In this document: one piece after another, positions 32,100 through 44,000 of the stretch | Position numbering within the stretch: the first letter of the stretch is position 1 | How the letters are laid out: each line of letters opens with the position of its first letter | Source: Paraphaeosphaeria minitans | Taxonomy: Eukaryota > Ascomycota > Dothideomycetes > Pleosporales > Didymosphaeriaceae | Assembly (NCBI GenBank): GCA_015832175.1 | Contig: WJXW01000009.1 | Span: forward strand, 2,232,001 to 2,296,000 | Direction: 5' to 3' | DNA: 64,000 nt | Translations under genes and position numbers: made by a program | Notes under the pieces: model-generated | Database searches by the model: none | Seen by the model: only the letters and a program-made list of their open reading frames with translations | What the model was told of the DNA's origin: nothing

Positions 32100-35000
32100 A
32101 TGGTGTCTCTCGTTGCCACTAGGAAGCGGAAAGACGTCAATAATCCGATCATGACCTCACAGGACAAAGGGAAGGTCCGTATTCTCGAGCGCCATGAGAG
32201 CCACCTTTCGGGATCGTCCGTCAAACAAGCGCCAGTTAGGGCCAGCCTCCCGTCGTCACGCACCTTCAATAACCTGCGCCGAGGAAGCGTCAAGATCTTT
32301 TCCATCTTTCGCAGTGGCAAAGGTCCGTTCGTACGTGTGGTTTGCAGACATATTCTGATCTTACATAGGCTCTGGACTCAATTCCAAAGCACTCACGGTC
32401 GAGAGCGGTAGCTCCAATGTGAATACTTCCGATAGCACCCAGCGTGCTGGTGCCGCACCTTCTTCTACGCTAAGCGTGATCAAATCGCTGCAGAACCCTA
32501 GCGTGCCCGAGATTGCTACTATCAAACCACCCTTCATGCTCCGGAAAGGACCGTCCTCAATGCTTCACCTCCCCAGCGCAGCTGGATTCGATGGCGAGTC
32601 AGAGCCGGTCATGGACACAAAAGAGAGACATCCAGCGGTGCTACACACCAGTCGTTCGACGCCAGGGCTGTCTCAGCAACTCACGAAAAGGATATCTTCT
32701 AGCTTGCTGCATAATCCTACCGTTATCCACCGGCCGAGACTGAGCTCGCGGCCAACCGTGCTCAACTCCAATATTGTGAGTCGTTTGAAAGAATTCCAAT
32801 GTGTGAAACATTGCTGACTCTGTCGCTCAGGCACAGCAATCCGAGTATGCACACGAGGCGCCTGTGTTGCAAGGCACTATGAGTGATGTTCCGACTCTAC
32901 CATCTCAAATATCAAGTCTTGTCGGAAGCAGCAATCCACTCAGTCTGCAGTCAATGTCCACAGCTCCAACTTCACTTGTGTCATCCGGTGCGCCGCGGTC
33001 TGGTGAGACGACGCAGCGAGGGCATAACGGCATGCGCCACGTCTCTACAGGTGGCTCTCCTCTATATGAGCCGTCGCCTGAGCAACTGAGTTGCCAATGG
33101 TTGGTTTTTCCTCGCCAGGATTCTCCAATGTTGTCGCGACCATCCATTGCAACCGTGGAGAATGCCGCCGCGGCCAAGATTTTCTTCGAATCGCATTTCA
33201 ATGCGATCCTTGGGGCTAAGACGACCGCCCGCTCGATGCGCGGGCGTAACATGGAGCGGAAACTATTCGCCATGGCGCTTCCCAATGAGCAACGTGAAAA
33301 GAGTCGGCAAGAGTGGCATCGTGCTGAAAGCAATCACCTTCGCCAGACACGGGTCCTAAAGTCCAAAAGCCTCATGCGACAGAAGACCAAGGGGGTACAC
33401 ATATCCAACTACGATATTGTTCGTGTCTTGGGAAAGGGCAGTTTCGGAGTCGTACGACTTGTGCGCGAGAAAAGCGATCCTTCCATCAGTAGCGGGCATT
33501 CCACTGGGAGCAGCTCTGACAAGGTCTCCTACGTGGATGGCGCGATTGAAAACGGCATTTCAGGATCCAAGAAACAAGTCTTTGCTATGAAAGTCATCCG
33601 AAAGTCGGACATGCTTCGCAATAGTCAAGAAGGTCACTTGCGAGCAGAACGCGACTTTCTGGTAGCATCTGAGAACTCAAAATGGGTAGTCCCGCTCATT
33701 GCGAGCTTCCAGGACAACAGCAACCTGTACCTCGTGAGCTGCACATCAATGCACTAGTACAACCCGAGGATATTGACAGTGAATTAGGTCATGGAATATA
33801 TGGTCGGCGGCGACTTCCTAGGTCTCTTGCTCCGTGAAGACATTCTGGACGAGGGTGTCGCTAGATGGTACATCGCCGAGATGATTCTCTGCATCGAAGA
33901 AGCGCACAAGATGAACTGGATCCATCGGGATGTCAAGCCGGACAACTTTCTTATCACGTCGTCTGGACATCTGAAGATCTCCGACTTCGGTCTTGCTTTT
34001 GACGGCCACTGGACACACAACCAGACATACTACAACGAGCAGCGATACACTTTACTTCGTGATCTGGATTTACATGTTCAAGGCGATGCTCAGGATTGCC
34101 AAGAGGAGAAGGACAGGCGAGAACATCGAAAAGCGATTGATCTGATCAATGGAAAGTCTGGACGGGACCGATTCGAAGCAAAGCAGGATGGCGCGAACGG
34201 GCCTATTATTGACTGGCTCAATCGCACACAGAAACGGCAATTTGCCAAAAGCGTGGTAAGTGATTTCAGGGCCAGTGCAGATTCATCGACTCATTACATC
34301 CATCTAGGTCGGAACCAGCCAGTATATGGCTCCAGAAGTGATCAAGGGCGAGAACTATGATGGCAGATGTGACTAGTGGAGCATCGGAATCATACTCTAT
34401 GAGTGCCTCTATGGATGTACGCCTTTCTTCTGCGAGAACAGGCAGGCAACGAAGACGCGGATCTTGGTATGAGAGTCGAGCTCTTCAAAACACGATCAAT
34501 CACTGACAACTTCAGGAACACAAACGTTGTCTGAGATTTCCGCCCGAGCAACGCTACGCTCGACCAAACATCGATCGTGTAAGAGACAGACACCCAGGCA
34601 ATTGACCTACCACGCTGATCGGAAATCTAGGTACCTCTCATGCCAGTGTCTCGCCACGCCATCGACCTAATGGTTCGTCTCCTCGACGAGCGACCTGATC
34701 GCCTCTCCGCGAAGCGCTATAGAGAAAATGACTGGCTCTTGCGCGATCGCGGCCTAGGTCAACGCCGCGTCCGCAACTTCAACTGCACCGCTCATATCGT
34801 ATTCCCCAACGACGCCGAGGATATCAAGAACCATGCTTTCTTCCGCACCATCCAGTGGCAAAACCTGCACCTCACGCGCCCGCCGTTTGTTCCACGCGTT
34901 CATGGCGGCCAACCGATCACGAAGTACTTCGACGACGAGGCTGACATTATGAGCGCGTCGGATCACCTGGATTCTTCGAGCTACGACCATGTCCCCGAGG

Positions 35001-35358
35001 AGGGTGGTGTGGTGGTGAGTGAGCGTGAGGTTGGAGAAGGCGATGGTGGATCAGATGTGCCGCCTCAGAAGAATCCGACAAAGAGCTCAAAAAAGGTGCC
35101 GAGGCGGAAGAAGGAGAAGAAACGACCGAGGGACAAGCTGCTCCGAGACCCGCAGGTTGGACGCACGGTGTTGGAGTTGAGGAAGAGAGGTGAGTCTTCC
35201 ATATGGCGTGTTGATTCGATGCACTCATGACTCTCTTGTCAGGGGCTTTCGTTGGGTATACCTACCGTCGACCTCGCTTCACACTGCCGGAGCTGGAAGA
35301 AAGACTGGCTGCGAGGACTGTGGTGGATCGGCCGAGTATGGTCTCGGTGTGTGCGTGA
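32100..35358 (+). pseudogene. NDR-type AGC protein kinase with one in-frame TAG
   Basis: Eight exons can be traced: 32100-32322, 32369-32775, 32831-33733, 33788-34255, 34308-34466, 34516-34578, 34631-35189, 35243-35358; all introns are 46-55 nt with GT-AG. The N-terminal 300-odd residues are Ser-rich and disordered, followed by an NDR N-terminal regulatory region (AKIFFESHFNAILG, RQEWHRAESNHLRQTRVLK) and the kinase: GKGSFG, FAMKVIRK, HRDVKPDN, DFGLA, a long insert typical of NDR kinases, then GTSQYMAPEV and a C-terminal hydrophobic motif FVGYTY. All key residues are intact, but the subdomain IX sequence reads GRCD-TAG-WSIG, where a second Trp is expected (34374-34376). Translation would stop there and lose the C-lobe. 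Real pseudogene, recent allele or sequencing error cannot be separated. The start at 32100 is a guess; an upstream exon is possible. Confidence 0.8.
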
Positions 35359-35765
35359 ACTCGAGGATGGTGCGAGCGAGGTTTCTTGGATCGGGCGTTT
35401 GATGCGTTCGGTCTTGTTGTATTGTTAACTTGTCCTACATTTCCTTCGCGTTCTTCTTCTGTCTCGCGATAGCGTGGTGTCACTTTGCAATTTCTCGAAG
35501 TGTGTGCTTGTAGCATCCGAATGAGATTGAGGATGAGCTACTTTATGGACCCTGTACCTGTAGAGTGAGTGTGACGCCGGACGGTCAGATGAACTTCTCG
35601 TGTTCATGCACTATTATCAAATCTTGGTGAAGGGTGGCAGCACAACAAGAGAGTCCAGAGTGCATTGGAACGAGTACAGAATAGGGGGTATCTAGGGCAT
35701 CTCTACACAACCATACAAACCAATCAAGCAACCCTCACCATCCCGTCCCGATGGACGACTACCGC
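35359..35765. other. Short spacer between convergent genes
   Basis: About 400 bp between the kinase stop (+) and the stop of the RapZ-like gene (-). No gene seen. Confidence 0.6.
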
Positions 35766-36873
35766 TCAGTACGGGTCTTTGATGCCCTTGACCCGATGAA
35801 CGTGTCGCACAACCACCCTGGCCCCGAGCTTCATCCCCATCAGCCTCTGCGCAATCCTCTCCGCAATGCCGACACTGCGATGCGTCCCATGCACGCAGCA
35901 CACGCTCAGCGCGACGTCCGTCTCAGCCGCGCGTCTGCCCTGCTGCTCCATCCGCATCTCGCGCCGTCCGTGCGCCAGGATGCTGTGCACGGCGTCGGCC
36001 ACGGCTTGCCGTGCGCGCGGGTCGCGCATGACGTAGTCCTGCACGATGGGCGAGACGCCCGAGTAGGCGCTGCAGATGTGGGGGGGTGGGGGCGTCATGT
36101 TGTAGGCGTGGATGGTGTAGAGGTGGGGTGTTCCTGGGGGAAGATGGCTGGTGAGGGTCTCGTGGGCGGCGGATGGGGTGGCGGCGAGGCTGTGTGCGTA
36201 GGTCACGATCCATACCGTTGGGTGGGAGGGGCTTGGTGGTGGTGGTGGTGGTGGAGCGGGCTGGGGGGCGAGGTTGTGCGTGGAAGTACGTCTGCGTGGG
36301 GGATCGGCGGGGGTGGGTGGACGGCCGTGGGTGTGGGTGTGGGTGTGGTCTGGGAGGTGGAGGTGGAGGTGTGCCTTTTTTGGAGAATCGTCAGTGATTT
36401 GAACGCTTCTGTGGAGACCGTCCATCTCCCGGTAGCACACGGTCCGCAAGGCTTACTTGGCTGGCCCTACGCGGTGGGTATCTGTGAGGAGGAGATCGAA
36501 GCGGTAGGTTGAAGTGTACCTGCTTCTTTGGAAAGCTGATCTTGCGGCGAACTTGCGGCTGAATAGATCTCCGAGGTGGGGATGTCCTCGCGAAGTATTG
36601 CGGTATCCCAGTTGCGAACACGGCGGAGGCGTACGGCGCGGGCGCGACGGGCGCGATGGGGATGCGGAGCACCGGTGCTGGAGCTGGCGCTGGCGTTGTC
36701 ACTACTTTCAAGGAGTGAATGGGGTAGTTTGGCGCATATTGAGCCTTCTCCGGCCATCTAGCGTGTGCGGGAGTGCGAGTATACATGGGGTCTCGGGGTT
36801 GACGCTCGCGGCGTTGCATCGCGCTTTCCCGTGACCGCGGCTTGCGGTCGTGTGTCGACTCTGTGCAACCCAC
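35766..36873 (-). CDS. RapZ C-terminal-domain-like protein, possible N-myristoylation
   Basis: Two exons on the minus strand, 36873-36457 and 36374-35766, joined by an 82-nt intron (GTAAGC at the donor, CTGAC branch-like site, an A-rich acceptor) give about 341 residues. The N-terminus MGCTES has Gly2 and Ser6 as in N-myristoylation sites, with Cys3 suited to palmitoylation, so membrane tethering is plausible. A long Pro/Arg/His-rich linker follows. The C-terminal part (about residue 200 on) matches the RapZ C-terminal fold: VWIVTYAHS, GVSPIVQDYVM, then CCVHGTHRSVGIAERIAQ and ARVVVRHVHR, the bacterial equivalent being CTGGxHRSV...VxVRHRD. Bacterial RapZ-C binds a small RNA or metabolite (GlcN6P); fungal function is unknown. 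The first exon has no homology I recognise, so the exon-1 join is less certain than the domain. Confidence 0.75.
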
Positions 36874-38052
36874 AGTGGTTATCTGCTATAAAGATACAAA
36901 CGAGCGTGCGTTTACAGCTGCATGGAAAGATATGCGGTGGAGTCGAAGTAAGAGTCGCGGCGTGCACGCTTTGTTGAGCTTGTAGAGTCACATCAGGCAG
37001 CCGTGACACATCGCGGTTGCACACTTTCCGTCCCATGTTGCTTTCTGATTCTGGAGTGCGGACGTAGCTTGGTGGAAGAGTTCGTTGTGTAACCTCAAGA
37101 ACACTTTTATTACGACCCTTGTTTCCCAGTCCTTTCCTGACACGATGAAAGTGAACAGTCCAAGTACGTATACCGTTGCGATTGGGGATTTGATGGAACG
37201 AAAAAGTGGAAGGGTAGATATGATAAAGACCGAACGGTATCTGAGACTGGCAGCACTCAGGAGAAGTCGATTTGGATACTTTGCGTGCTTTTGCAGGTTG
37301 CGGCAATCCGCAGTATACGACCTCAGTAGGGGGCCAAAATACGAATAGTTTGATCTCACAGGACTCAGGAGTAGTAGGAAATGTAGACAAGGGGATGTCT
37401 GGCAGGAAAGATTTTACGTTGTGTTTCGCATTGCGTCACTGGCGACGGCACTGCTACGATCTTGCGCGAACGCCGTCCAAGGGCGATGCACTGGAGACGC
37501 CATCCATCGTTGAACATGCAACTTTGCAACCCTGCGGACATGAAGTCAGAGGGAAGGACTTCGTCGACGAAAGATGCGGGCAGAAGACCCCACTTCCCGG
37601 TCTTCGGCCACCATGTGGAGAAGACGGCTCACAGTGCCACAGATTCAAGCTCCATTTCCGTGGCATCGGTACTACTAGCGAGAACGAGTCTTTTCCTTGG
37701 TCGGCTTCTCCAAAAGTGTTACCCCAAGGCAAGAGAAGTTCTCGTAGCGGTAGTTAATACGGCTGAGCCAAAGGAATCTTGAGACTTCGACTTTCAAATG
37801 CTGACGGGAACCGCGCAGAGGATTTGGCGACTTGGTTCTGGGATGGAAACGACTGAGCGGGTTCCCAAGAGAAACATGAGTGCAATGCACGTTAATTACG
37901 ATTGCAGGGTCAGCAGAGGCGTCCGCCACGTCGCACAAAAACCGCTCCCATCATCCCGTTACCTCTATCTGTAACAACAACACGGATTTGGAGTTCATGC
38001 TGCCATCTATGCAGCATAGTCAGGGGTACGTAGTCTTTCAACAGGAGAACCC

Positions 38053-38096
38053 CCGAGGGCGGGAAATTCGAACCCTCGGCGGTACCGTACGGTACC
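38053..38096. repeat. Hairpin followed directly by a 16-bp perfect palindrome
   Basis: CCGAGGG (38053-38059) and CCCTCGG (38073-38079) are inverted repeats with a 13-base loop; immediately next is GGTACCGTACGGTACC (38081-38096), which is its own reverse complement. A second copy of the inner GTACCGTACGGTAC lies at 38646-38659. Confidence 0.85.
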
Positions 38097-38923
38097 TAAT
38101 CGCGCCATTGTTGTATCCGGGCATCGCGGTCTTATTATACTTACCCTACCTGCCTACCGTACCCACGCCATCCTCGCATCTCTACCAGGTAGATAGAAGC
38201 TGCCACGGCATGATCCGAGAACATTCGGCCCTTTCGATGACGCCTCCCCTCCGACATGTCATAGATATTTGGCCGAGCGCAACAGCAACTGCACCCTCCT
38301 GTGCCCTGAGCTGTGCTTCCTCGGTCGGAACAACCCGAAAGCAGAACACAACATCCGGGATCAGAACATGCACTCAGTGGCGTGCATGCAAGGTGGAGCC
38401 TCAACCTATACAGTCGCATAGGCCACGCTCCAGACACTGTGTCCAGCACGCACGTGGGCGTCAGGTCCCCGGCGCATCACCGTTGTGCCGCCTCTCGACC
38501 CGATGTCTACCTAGTACCTGTCGGCCCGCCGTCACCACGGGAGCGGCTTGCCTTGCCTCCGAGCCGGCAGTCCTCTGATCGGTGAGGGAAGGAAGGAACG
38601 GCTGGAGACGTCGCATCGACCCCTGTGGGGCTTGCACCTGGATCGGTACCGTACGGTACTCGTACTGTGTACCTACACAGTAGATAGGTAACCTAGATAA
38701 TAGATGTAAGATTTGGCTCCGCGTCTGTGCTCGCCCCTCGGACCGACTCTGCAAAAAAAAAAAAAAGAATAAAAAAAATCAACTGCTGATGCCCAAGGGC
38801 GGCGTGCGCGATCCGAGTCGAGATGAATCGCACAGGCTTCTGCGACCGTACCTAGGGACGCGCGTCGGGCGCTTGCACTGCGCGTACCTACCTTACGGAG
38901 CGTAGGCTATGCATGGCACGGCA

Positions 38924-38944
38924 CGGACGGACGGACGGACGGAC
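38924..38944 (+). repeat. (GGAC)n microsatellite
   Basis: Five tandem GGAC units in the long spacer, just after GGCACGGCAC; no gene is associated. Confidence 0.85.
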
Positions 38945-40050
38945 GACGGCATCTTGACTCGACCTTGTCTCAACTGTCAAACGATGGACTATCCATCACC
39001 AGAAACAGACGGTGATTCGGCGTCGGCCGCGACGGATTGCCGTGAGCATGAGCAGAGAATGGGCATGCGAGATCGGAGGTGACAAGACGACAATAGCCGC
39101 TCCGCGGACGCAGTGATGGACCATGTTGCGGTAGGTAATAAGCCCCCGCCACGTGCCTGTGTAACGGGGCGGGTGAACGCTCTCGTTGGGGTCACTGTAT
39201 GTACGGTACAACGTCCTCGCTTACTCCTCCACGCACCGCCGCCCAAGAAAGCTGTAGATAGGTACTTCGCAACGCCCATGCCCCGCAGCACCCACAGGAT
39301 CACCTATGCATTGCATACGTCTCCAACCTCTGGCGCCGGAACGCATGGCTGCCGACGGTGATGGCATGCACCAACGCCTCCGGTGTCCAACTCTATTCTT
39401 CCTGACCCCACGCCGCCGTACCGAGGTACCTATCACCCTGTAGCAGCAGCAAGTACACGCCGGAGAACGTCTCCGGCGCCCTGGCAAGCGCAACGACCTT
39501 GGCCATCCCGCTTCCAGTCGTCCAATCCTGCTGCGCACGGGAGCAACGCCCGGCGTTAGATTATATTCGCCGCGTCTTTGGACCCCGCACGGGCGGTTTC
39601 CAGTCCTAGCACCAGCTGCGTACCTATGTCGAGCACGCGACTATCCATCTATTGGCTCCGCAGGGGGGCGGCAGAGAACAGCACCGTCTGTGCAGATGAT
39701 GCTCGCATGCCTCCGAGTTGCAGAAGCGGTACCGCTCGGAAAGCCCATCTACCTACCTAGTGTACCTAGGCCGGCGGACGACGTCGAAGCCAGCGAGCAA
39801 CCTTGGCGCGTAGGCGACCCTCGCGGTACCTGCTTCTTGTTTGCAGGTGGGCGGGCCTCGGAGATGCGAGACTGGCATCGCACCGCCCCGCCGCGATCTA
39901 CACAGTAGATAGCTACCGGCGGTCACGCTCCGGGGATCACGCCCATCTTGCTGCCCAACCACACCGCAACGCTGGGCGACTGCCGATCAGCGAGTGGTAA
40001 CCCCCGAGATGCGCGTCCATGGTGCCAGGACATGTGCGAGGGACCCGCAT

Positions 40051-40151
40051 GGGCGGGCGTCAGGCGCGGGCACGATGGGCGTCAGGCGCGGGCACGTGGT
40101 TCGGGCCGACCTCGGGTCGCAAGCCAAGGCAAGCCAAGGCAAGCCAAGGCA
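40051..40151 (+). repeat. Two neighbouring short tandem repeats
   Basis: GGGCGTCAGGCGCGGGCACG is present twice with an AT spacer (from about 40055 and 40077). Slightly downstream, GCAAGCCAAG/GCAAGCCAAGG repeats three times (about 40120-40150). Confidence 0.8.
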
Positions 40152-41069
40152 ATGCACCGCCATGCCATCCAGGAACGGGCGGTCGCTGGGCGTCGAGCTG
40201 CGAAGTGTGCGTTGGATGGTTGGGTGCGAACTGCGAGCTGCGTGGGGCCGAGGACGGTCCGCGTCTACATGCACGAGATGCGCTGTGTGCTGTAGATCAT
40301 GTCAGGTATTGCAGGGGGAGGGGGAGCTGGGACTGTGGATTGGCCATGGCGTTTCTGTTGCGCGCCCATCTCGTGTCTCACCCTGCCCATCCGCCGCCCG
40401 CCGAATGCACGGCTTTCCCCTTCGAAAGCAGACGCAAAACCCCTTCCAAAACTCACTTCCACATGACATGACAACGCGGCGCCGCTCAGCGATGCGAGGC
40501 CCAACCCCTCGCTGTGCGTCTCGTGCTGTGCAACAAACAGTGCCGAAACATGCGCGCTAGTATCCAATACAAATAATATAGGCAAGCGATGCGTGTACAG
40601 ACCAAACGGCTCAAGACACATAGCATCGTGAAACATGAGTGATAGATATCGACAGCTCGCTCGCTCGCTCCCAGGTCCTCCCGCACAACGGACCGCCGCC
40701 TGCTCGCATAGCAGCGTAAGCATAGCATAGCAAAAGCTCCAAGCCCCACCGGGGTATAGATGTTTCCAACAACAGATCGAAAGATGACAAGCGGCCGCCC
40801 AGATGTGTGTAATCATGTGCCAAGCAACAGAGGAAAAAATAAGAAAAAAAAAAGTAGGCCATGCAATGGTGCGGTAGTGAGAATTTCGAGCGCTTGCCAC
40901 CCAGTGTAATTATGTTTGACCGATCCTGTGAGACAGGTCCAAGATGCGCCGTAGTAAATGCAGATGGAAGAATGGCTTGCAAGACAAGACGTGGCGTTGC
41001 AGTTGATGGCCACGGGCTCCACCTCGACCAAATTCGGACCTTGTTCGTGTGCTTGTATATTATACTCCA

Positions 41070-44000
41070 TCATCGCTGGCGTCGGTACTGAATGCCGTGC
41101 TGCCGCGCCAGATTGTCCAGGATGTCGTGGTCGAGGGACAGGACCGGGGAGTTATCTGACAATTGCTTCAGAATGTCTTGGGTGCGCGTGAACAGCGCGG
41201 TGAGCGTCTCCTTGGTGAGGCAATTCTTGTTAGGAAGGAATCTACGCAAGGGAGAGTTGTAGAATGCAGTGAGCACGAGCATGTTTCCAAATTGCCTAGA
41301 AACAAGTTAACATGATTCTGGACAGGTTGAGACCACGACTTACGCATGCAACGTGCCGAACACGTTGGGCACAATGAGCCGAGATTTGCGCTGGCTCTCG
41401 TAGTTTCGGTAAGGAGTGTCCTCGTCGGCTCCAATCCGATCAAAAGCGATAGTACTCTGGATGGCACTTTCGACGCAGCTCTGGACAATCTCGAGAGCCT
41501 TCGCGTCTTCAGCGCTCAGGTCGACGATGTCGCGGTGCGGATTGAACTGATAGGAAGCGTCGGGCGGAGAATTGTTCGACGAGACAGTAGGCGGAAGCTT
41601 CATGTGGTGAATGGCCTTGAACAGCAGCGGTCGCAGAACGACGTAGTATCCACCGTAGTACTTGGCGCGCATACGAGCAACGCTGATGTCGGTCGACGGG
41701 GGATCGGAATCGTTCCAAGCGAGCGCTTCCGGCAACAAGCGCCTCCAGGTGGCCAAAAGTTCAGCGTGGGACCGTGCGTTGTCTGCGATCTCGTCGATGT
41801 TGTTGCTGTCGAAACCAAGTCGCGCACCATATAAGGAGTTGTGCGCATCGTTGAGAATGACACGCAAATGGATCTGGCTGGAGTACAGGAAGAGGTTCTT
41901 CGTGTGCACAGATGTCCCGTCGAACTCGGGCATGCCTTCACCGAACGACTCGTATACTCCGGACGGATACTCGATGTTAGTTTGGTACTTCGTGATTGCA
42001 CTAGGCTCGAGTTCACTAATCTCCGCAATGATGTCGCTGTACGAATGTTAGCACCAAATCATGAACAAGGACAGTTGCCTTACCTCTCCATCTGGAGACA
42101 TGTCCAGTAGACGCACTTGATCAAGTTCAGCCGGTGGCGCTCTTCCGCAGACAGGCTGTCTTCGTTGCTAGGATCTACGAGCACGTTCTGGCCCGCAGCA
42201 TTCGTCACGATCGTCTTCCGGTGTACCTTCTTGCCTTCGCGTCGAATGAGAACCAAGCAGATTCTGCAAGCGTTGTTGGTCCAGCTCCAGCTTTCCAGAA
42301 CGCGACCGAATTGGCCCAGGTACAGCGCAGCCAGAAGGCAGGCTTGCGCGTGGGCCACAGTGTTGCCACCGTTTTGGTTGCCAAGGATATCGGTTGCGTA
42401 GGAGAAGTACGCCATACCAGGTAGTATGTCAATGTTCCTTGCGCGCGTGTCCGAAGCGTCGCTGTTAAAACTGTCCGTGGCAGACCGCGGCGAGTCTCGA
42501 CGGTAGCCCCAAGTTCCGTTCGCTGTAGGTCGTCTGTCGCCCTGCGGGTGAGGCAGCTTTTCCGTGTGGAGACTAACTTTGCCCAGGGCAAGGACGAGGA
42601 GGAGGATCGCATTACGCAGAGAGCGTTCAATGCTGCCTCTCGCAAGTTCGTCCGCCACTCCGTAGGCGTCGCCGTACACGGTGCTCGACCGTTTCCGCTT
42701 AATGCTGCGGTTGAGTCGTTCAGGTACAGCGGACGGAGACATGGTACTGTTCATGCGATCCGGACTGTACACCTCCTGGAACTCCTGGATCATCTTTCGC
42801 AGCTTCGCCGGGTTCAGGAAAGGGTGCAGGTTATGGATGTTATCCTGGTACGACCGGTAGAGCGCCCACAAAGTCTTGGAATGGAAATCGGGCCTTCCAT
42901 CGGGACCGAGACCCCCGACGTGATCGTGTCGAGGGAGGTCGCCGTTGAGGGTGCTAGGACTGGAATGATCGGCAGGTGGACATCCCCACAGACACTCCTT
43001 GGTGGCAGCAGGAGAGGGGGTGTCTGATTCGGCGTGGTTTTCGGGGCTCCCGGGACCGTGGGCCCCGTCCGAGAGATCGTGGCCTTCTCCAACGCCCCAC
43101 ACGCGGAGGAGTCCACGGTCTTGCTCCATTAGCATAGGATATTGGTCGATGCGGTGGCCTTCTTCCAGTAATCGTTCAATCAACGGCACGCCGTTGCAGA
43201 AATTTGCCATGGATGGCCACTCGATGAACAGGCGATGCGCCGGCGTCTTGTGGTCTGCCTTGAGACCGACTCGCTCATTGTCGTTGGCCGGGTCCAGTTG
43301 GATTTGCGTGATTTTCGTCTGAACGCTGTCGGCGGGGGTGGCAGGCTGAGCGTATGCCTGGAAAGACTCTCTTTTGATTGGTGTCGACGACTGCGCATGT
43401 CCTGGGGAGATGTGGGATTGAGGGGCGACCGGGGACTCCATTTTCATGCTGTTGACTCGGCTGTACTGAGTACGTCCTTGCACTGGCGTTGGCATCCCGG
43501 GGGTGCGCTGCTCGCTTGTCAACGGTCGCGCGCCGGGGCCTTGTTGCGGCGATGCATGATCAAACGCTGGTGATGCATGCGCAGCCAAGTTTGGATGCGC
43601 AAGTTTGGCGTCAACGTGCTGTTTCCAAACGTTGAAATTCGCCACAAAATCCTTCAACGTGTCGGATATGCTGTTGACGCTGTCCTGCAGCTGCATCATG
43701 CTGCGATCTTGCCTAGTCGAAGCGTTAGCAAGCAGACCACGTTTGCGACTGACGTCACGTACTTGGGCGGCGGAACATCCTTGTATTGGCAATCGAAGTT
43801 GTTCTCTCTGCAGAACTGGCACGGCCTCGCTTCGTCGCACTTTTGCTTGCGGGAACGGCAGTGATTGCAGGCCTGGGTGGCTCGAACCTGTTTCCGCCGC
43901 ATCGCCTGCGATCCAGGACCGTACTGGGCCATGTAGGGACCGTTGGAGTAGGGCGCCATGGAGGGAGGTTGGCCATAGTGCGGCGTTTGCGGCAAGGGTG

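Larger units (their letters stand above)
36874..41069. other. Long intergenic region, about 4.2 kb, no gene recognised
   Basis: It separates the 5' end of the RapZ-like gene (-) from the 3' end of the Zn2Cys6 gene (-). It contains many ORFs of 60-230 codons on both strands, typical of GC-rich non-coding DNA, and none shows a domain. Notable contents: GTACCGTACGGTAC palindromes (38081-38096, 38645-38660), an adenine run at 38752-38766, (CGGA)n near 38924-38944, several TACCTACCTA tracts, a 21-bp duplication at 40051-40096 and a 10-bp repeat at 40121-40151. Confidence 0.5.

Noticed and set aside
34467..34630. An extra intron that would remove the kinase TAG
   Set aside because: The two introns after the TAG are normal, and no GT donor lies upstream at a distance that would make a usable intron ending at that TAG without removing the conserved APE region.
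38050..38125. Possible tRNA because of GGTTCGAA-like B box on the minus strand
   Set aside because: No acceptor or anticodon stem can be formed around it; the TTCGAA lies inside the loop of an inverted repeat.
37880..38578. 232-codon ORF in the long spacer
   Set aside because: It crosses the palindromes and microsatellite-like tracts, and no domain or homologue is recognisable.
40265..40900. 211-codon minus-strand ORF near the Zn2Cys6 3' end
   Set aside because: It overlaps plus-strand ORFs of similar size, has no motif, and its translation is cysteine- and histidine-rich without pattern.
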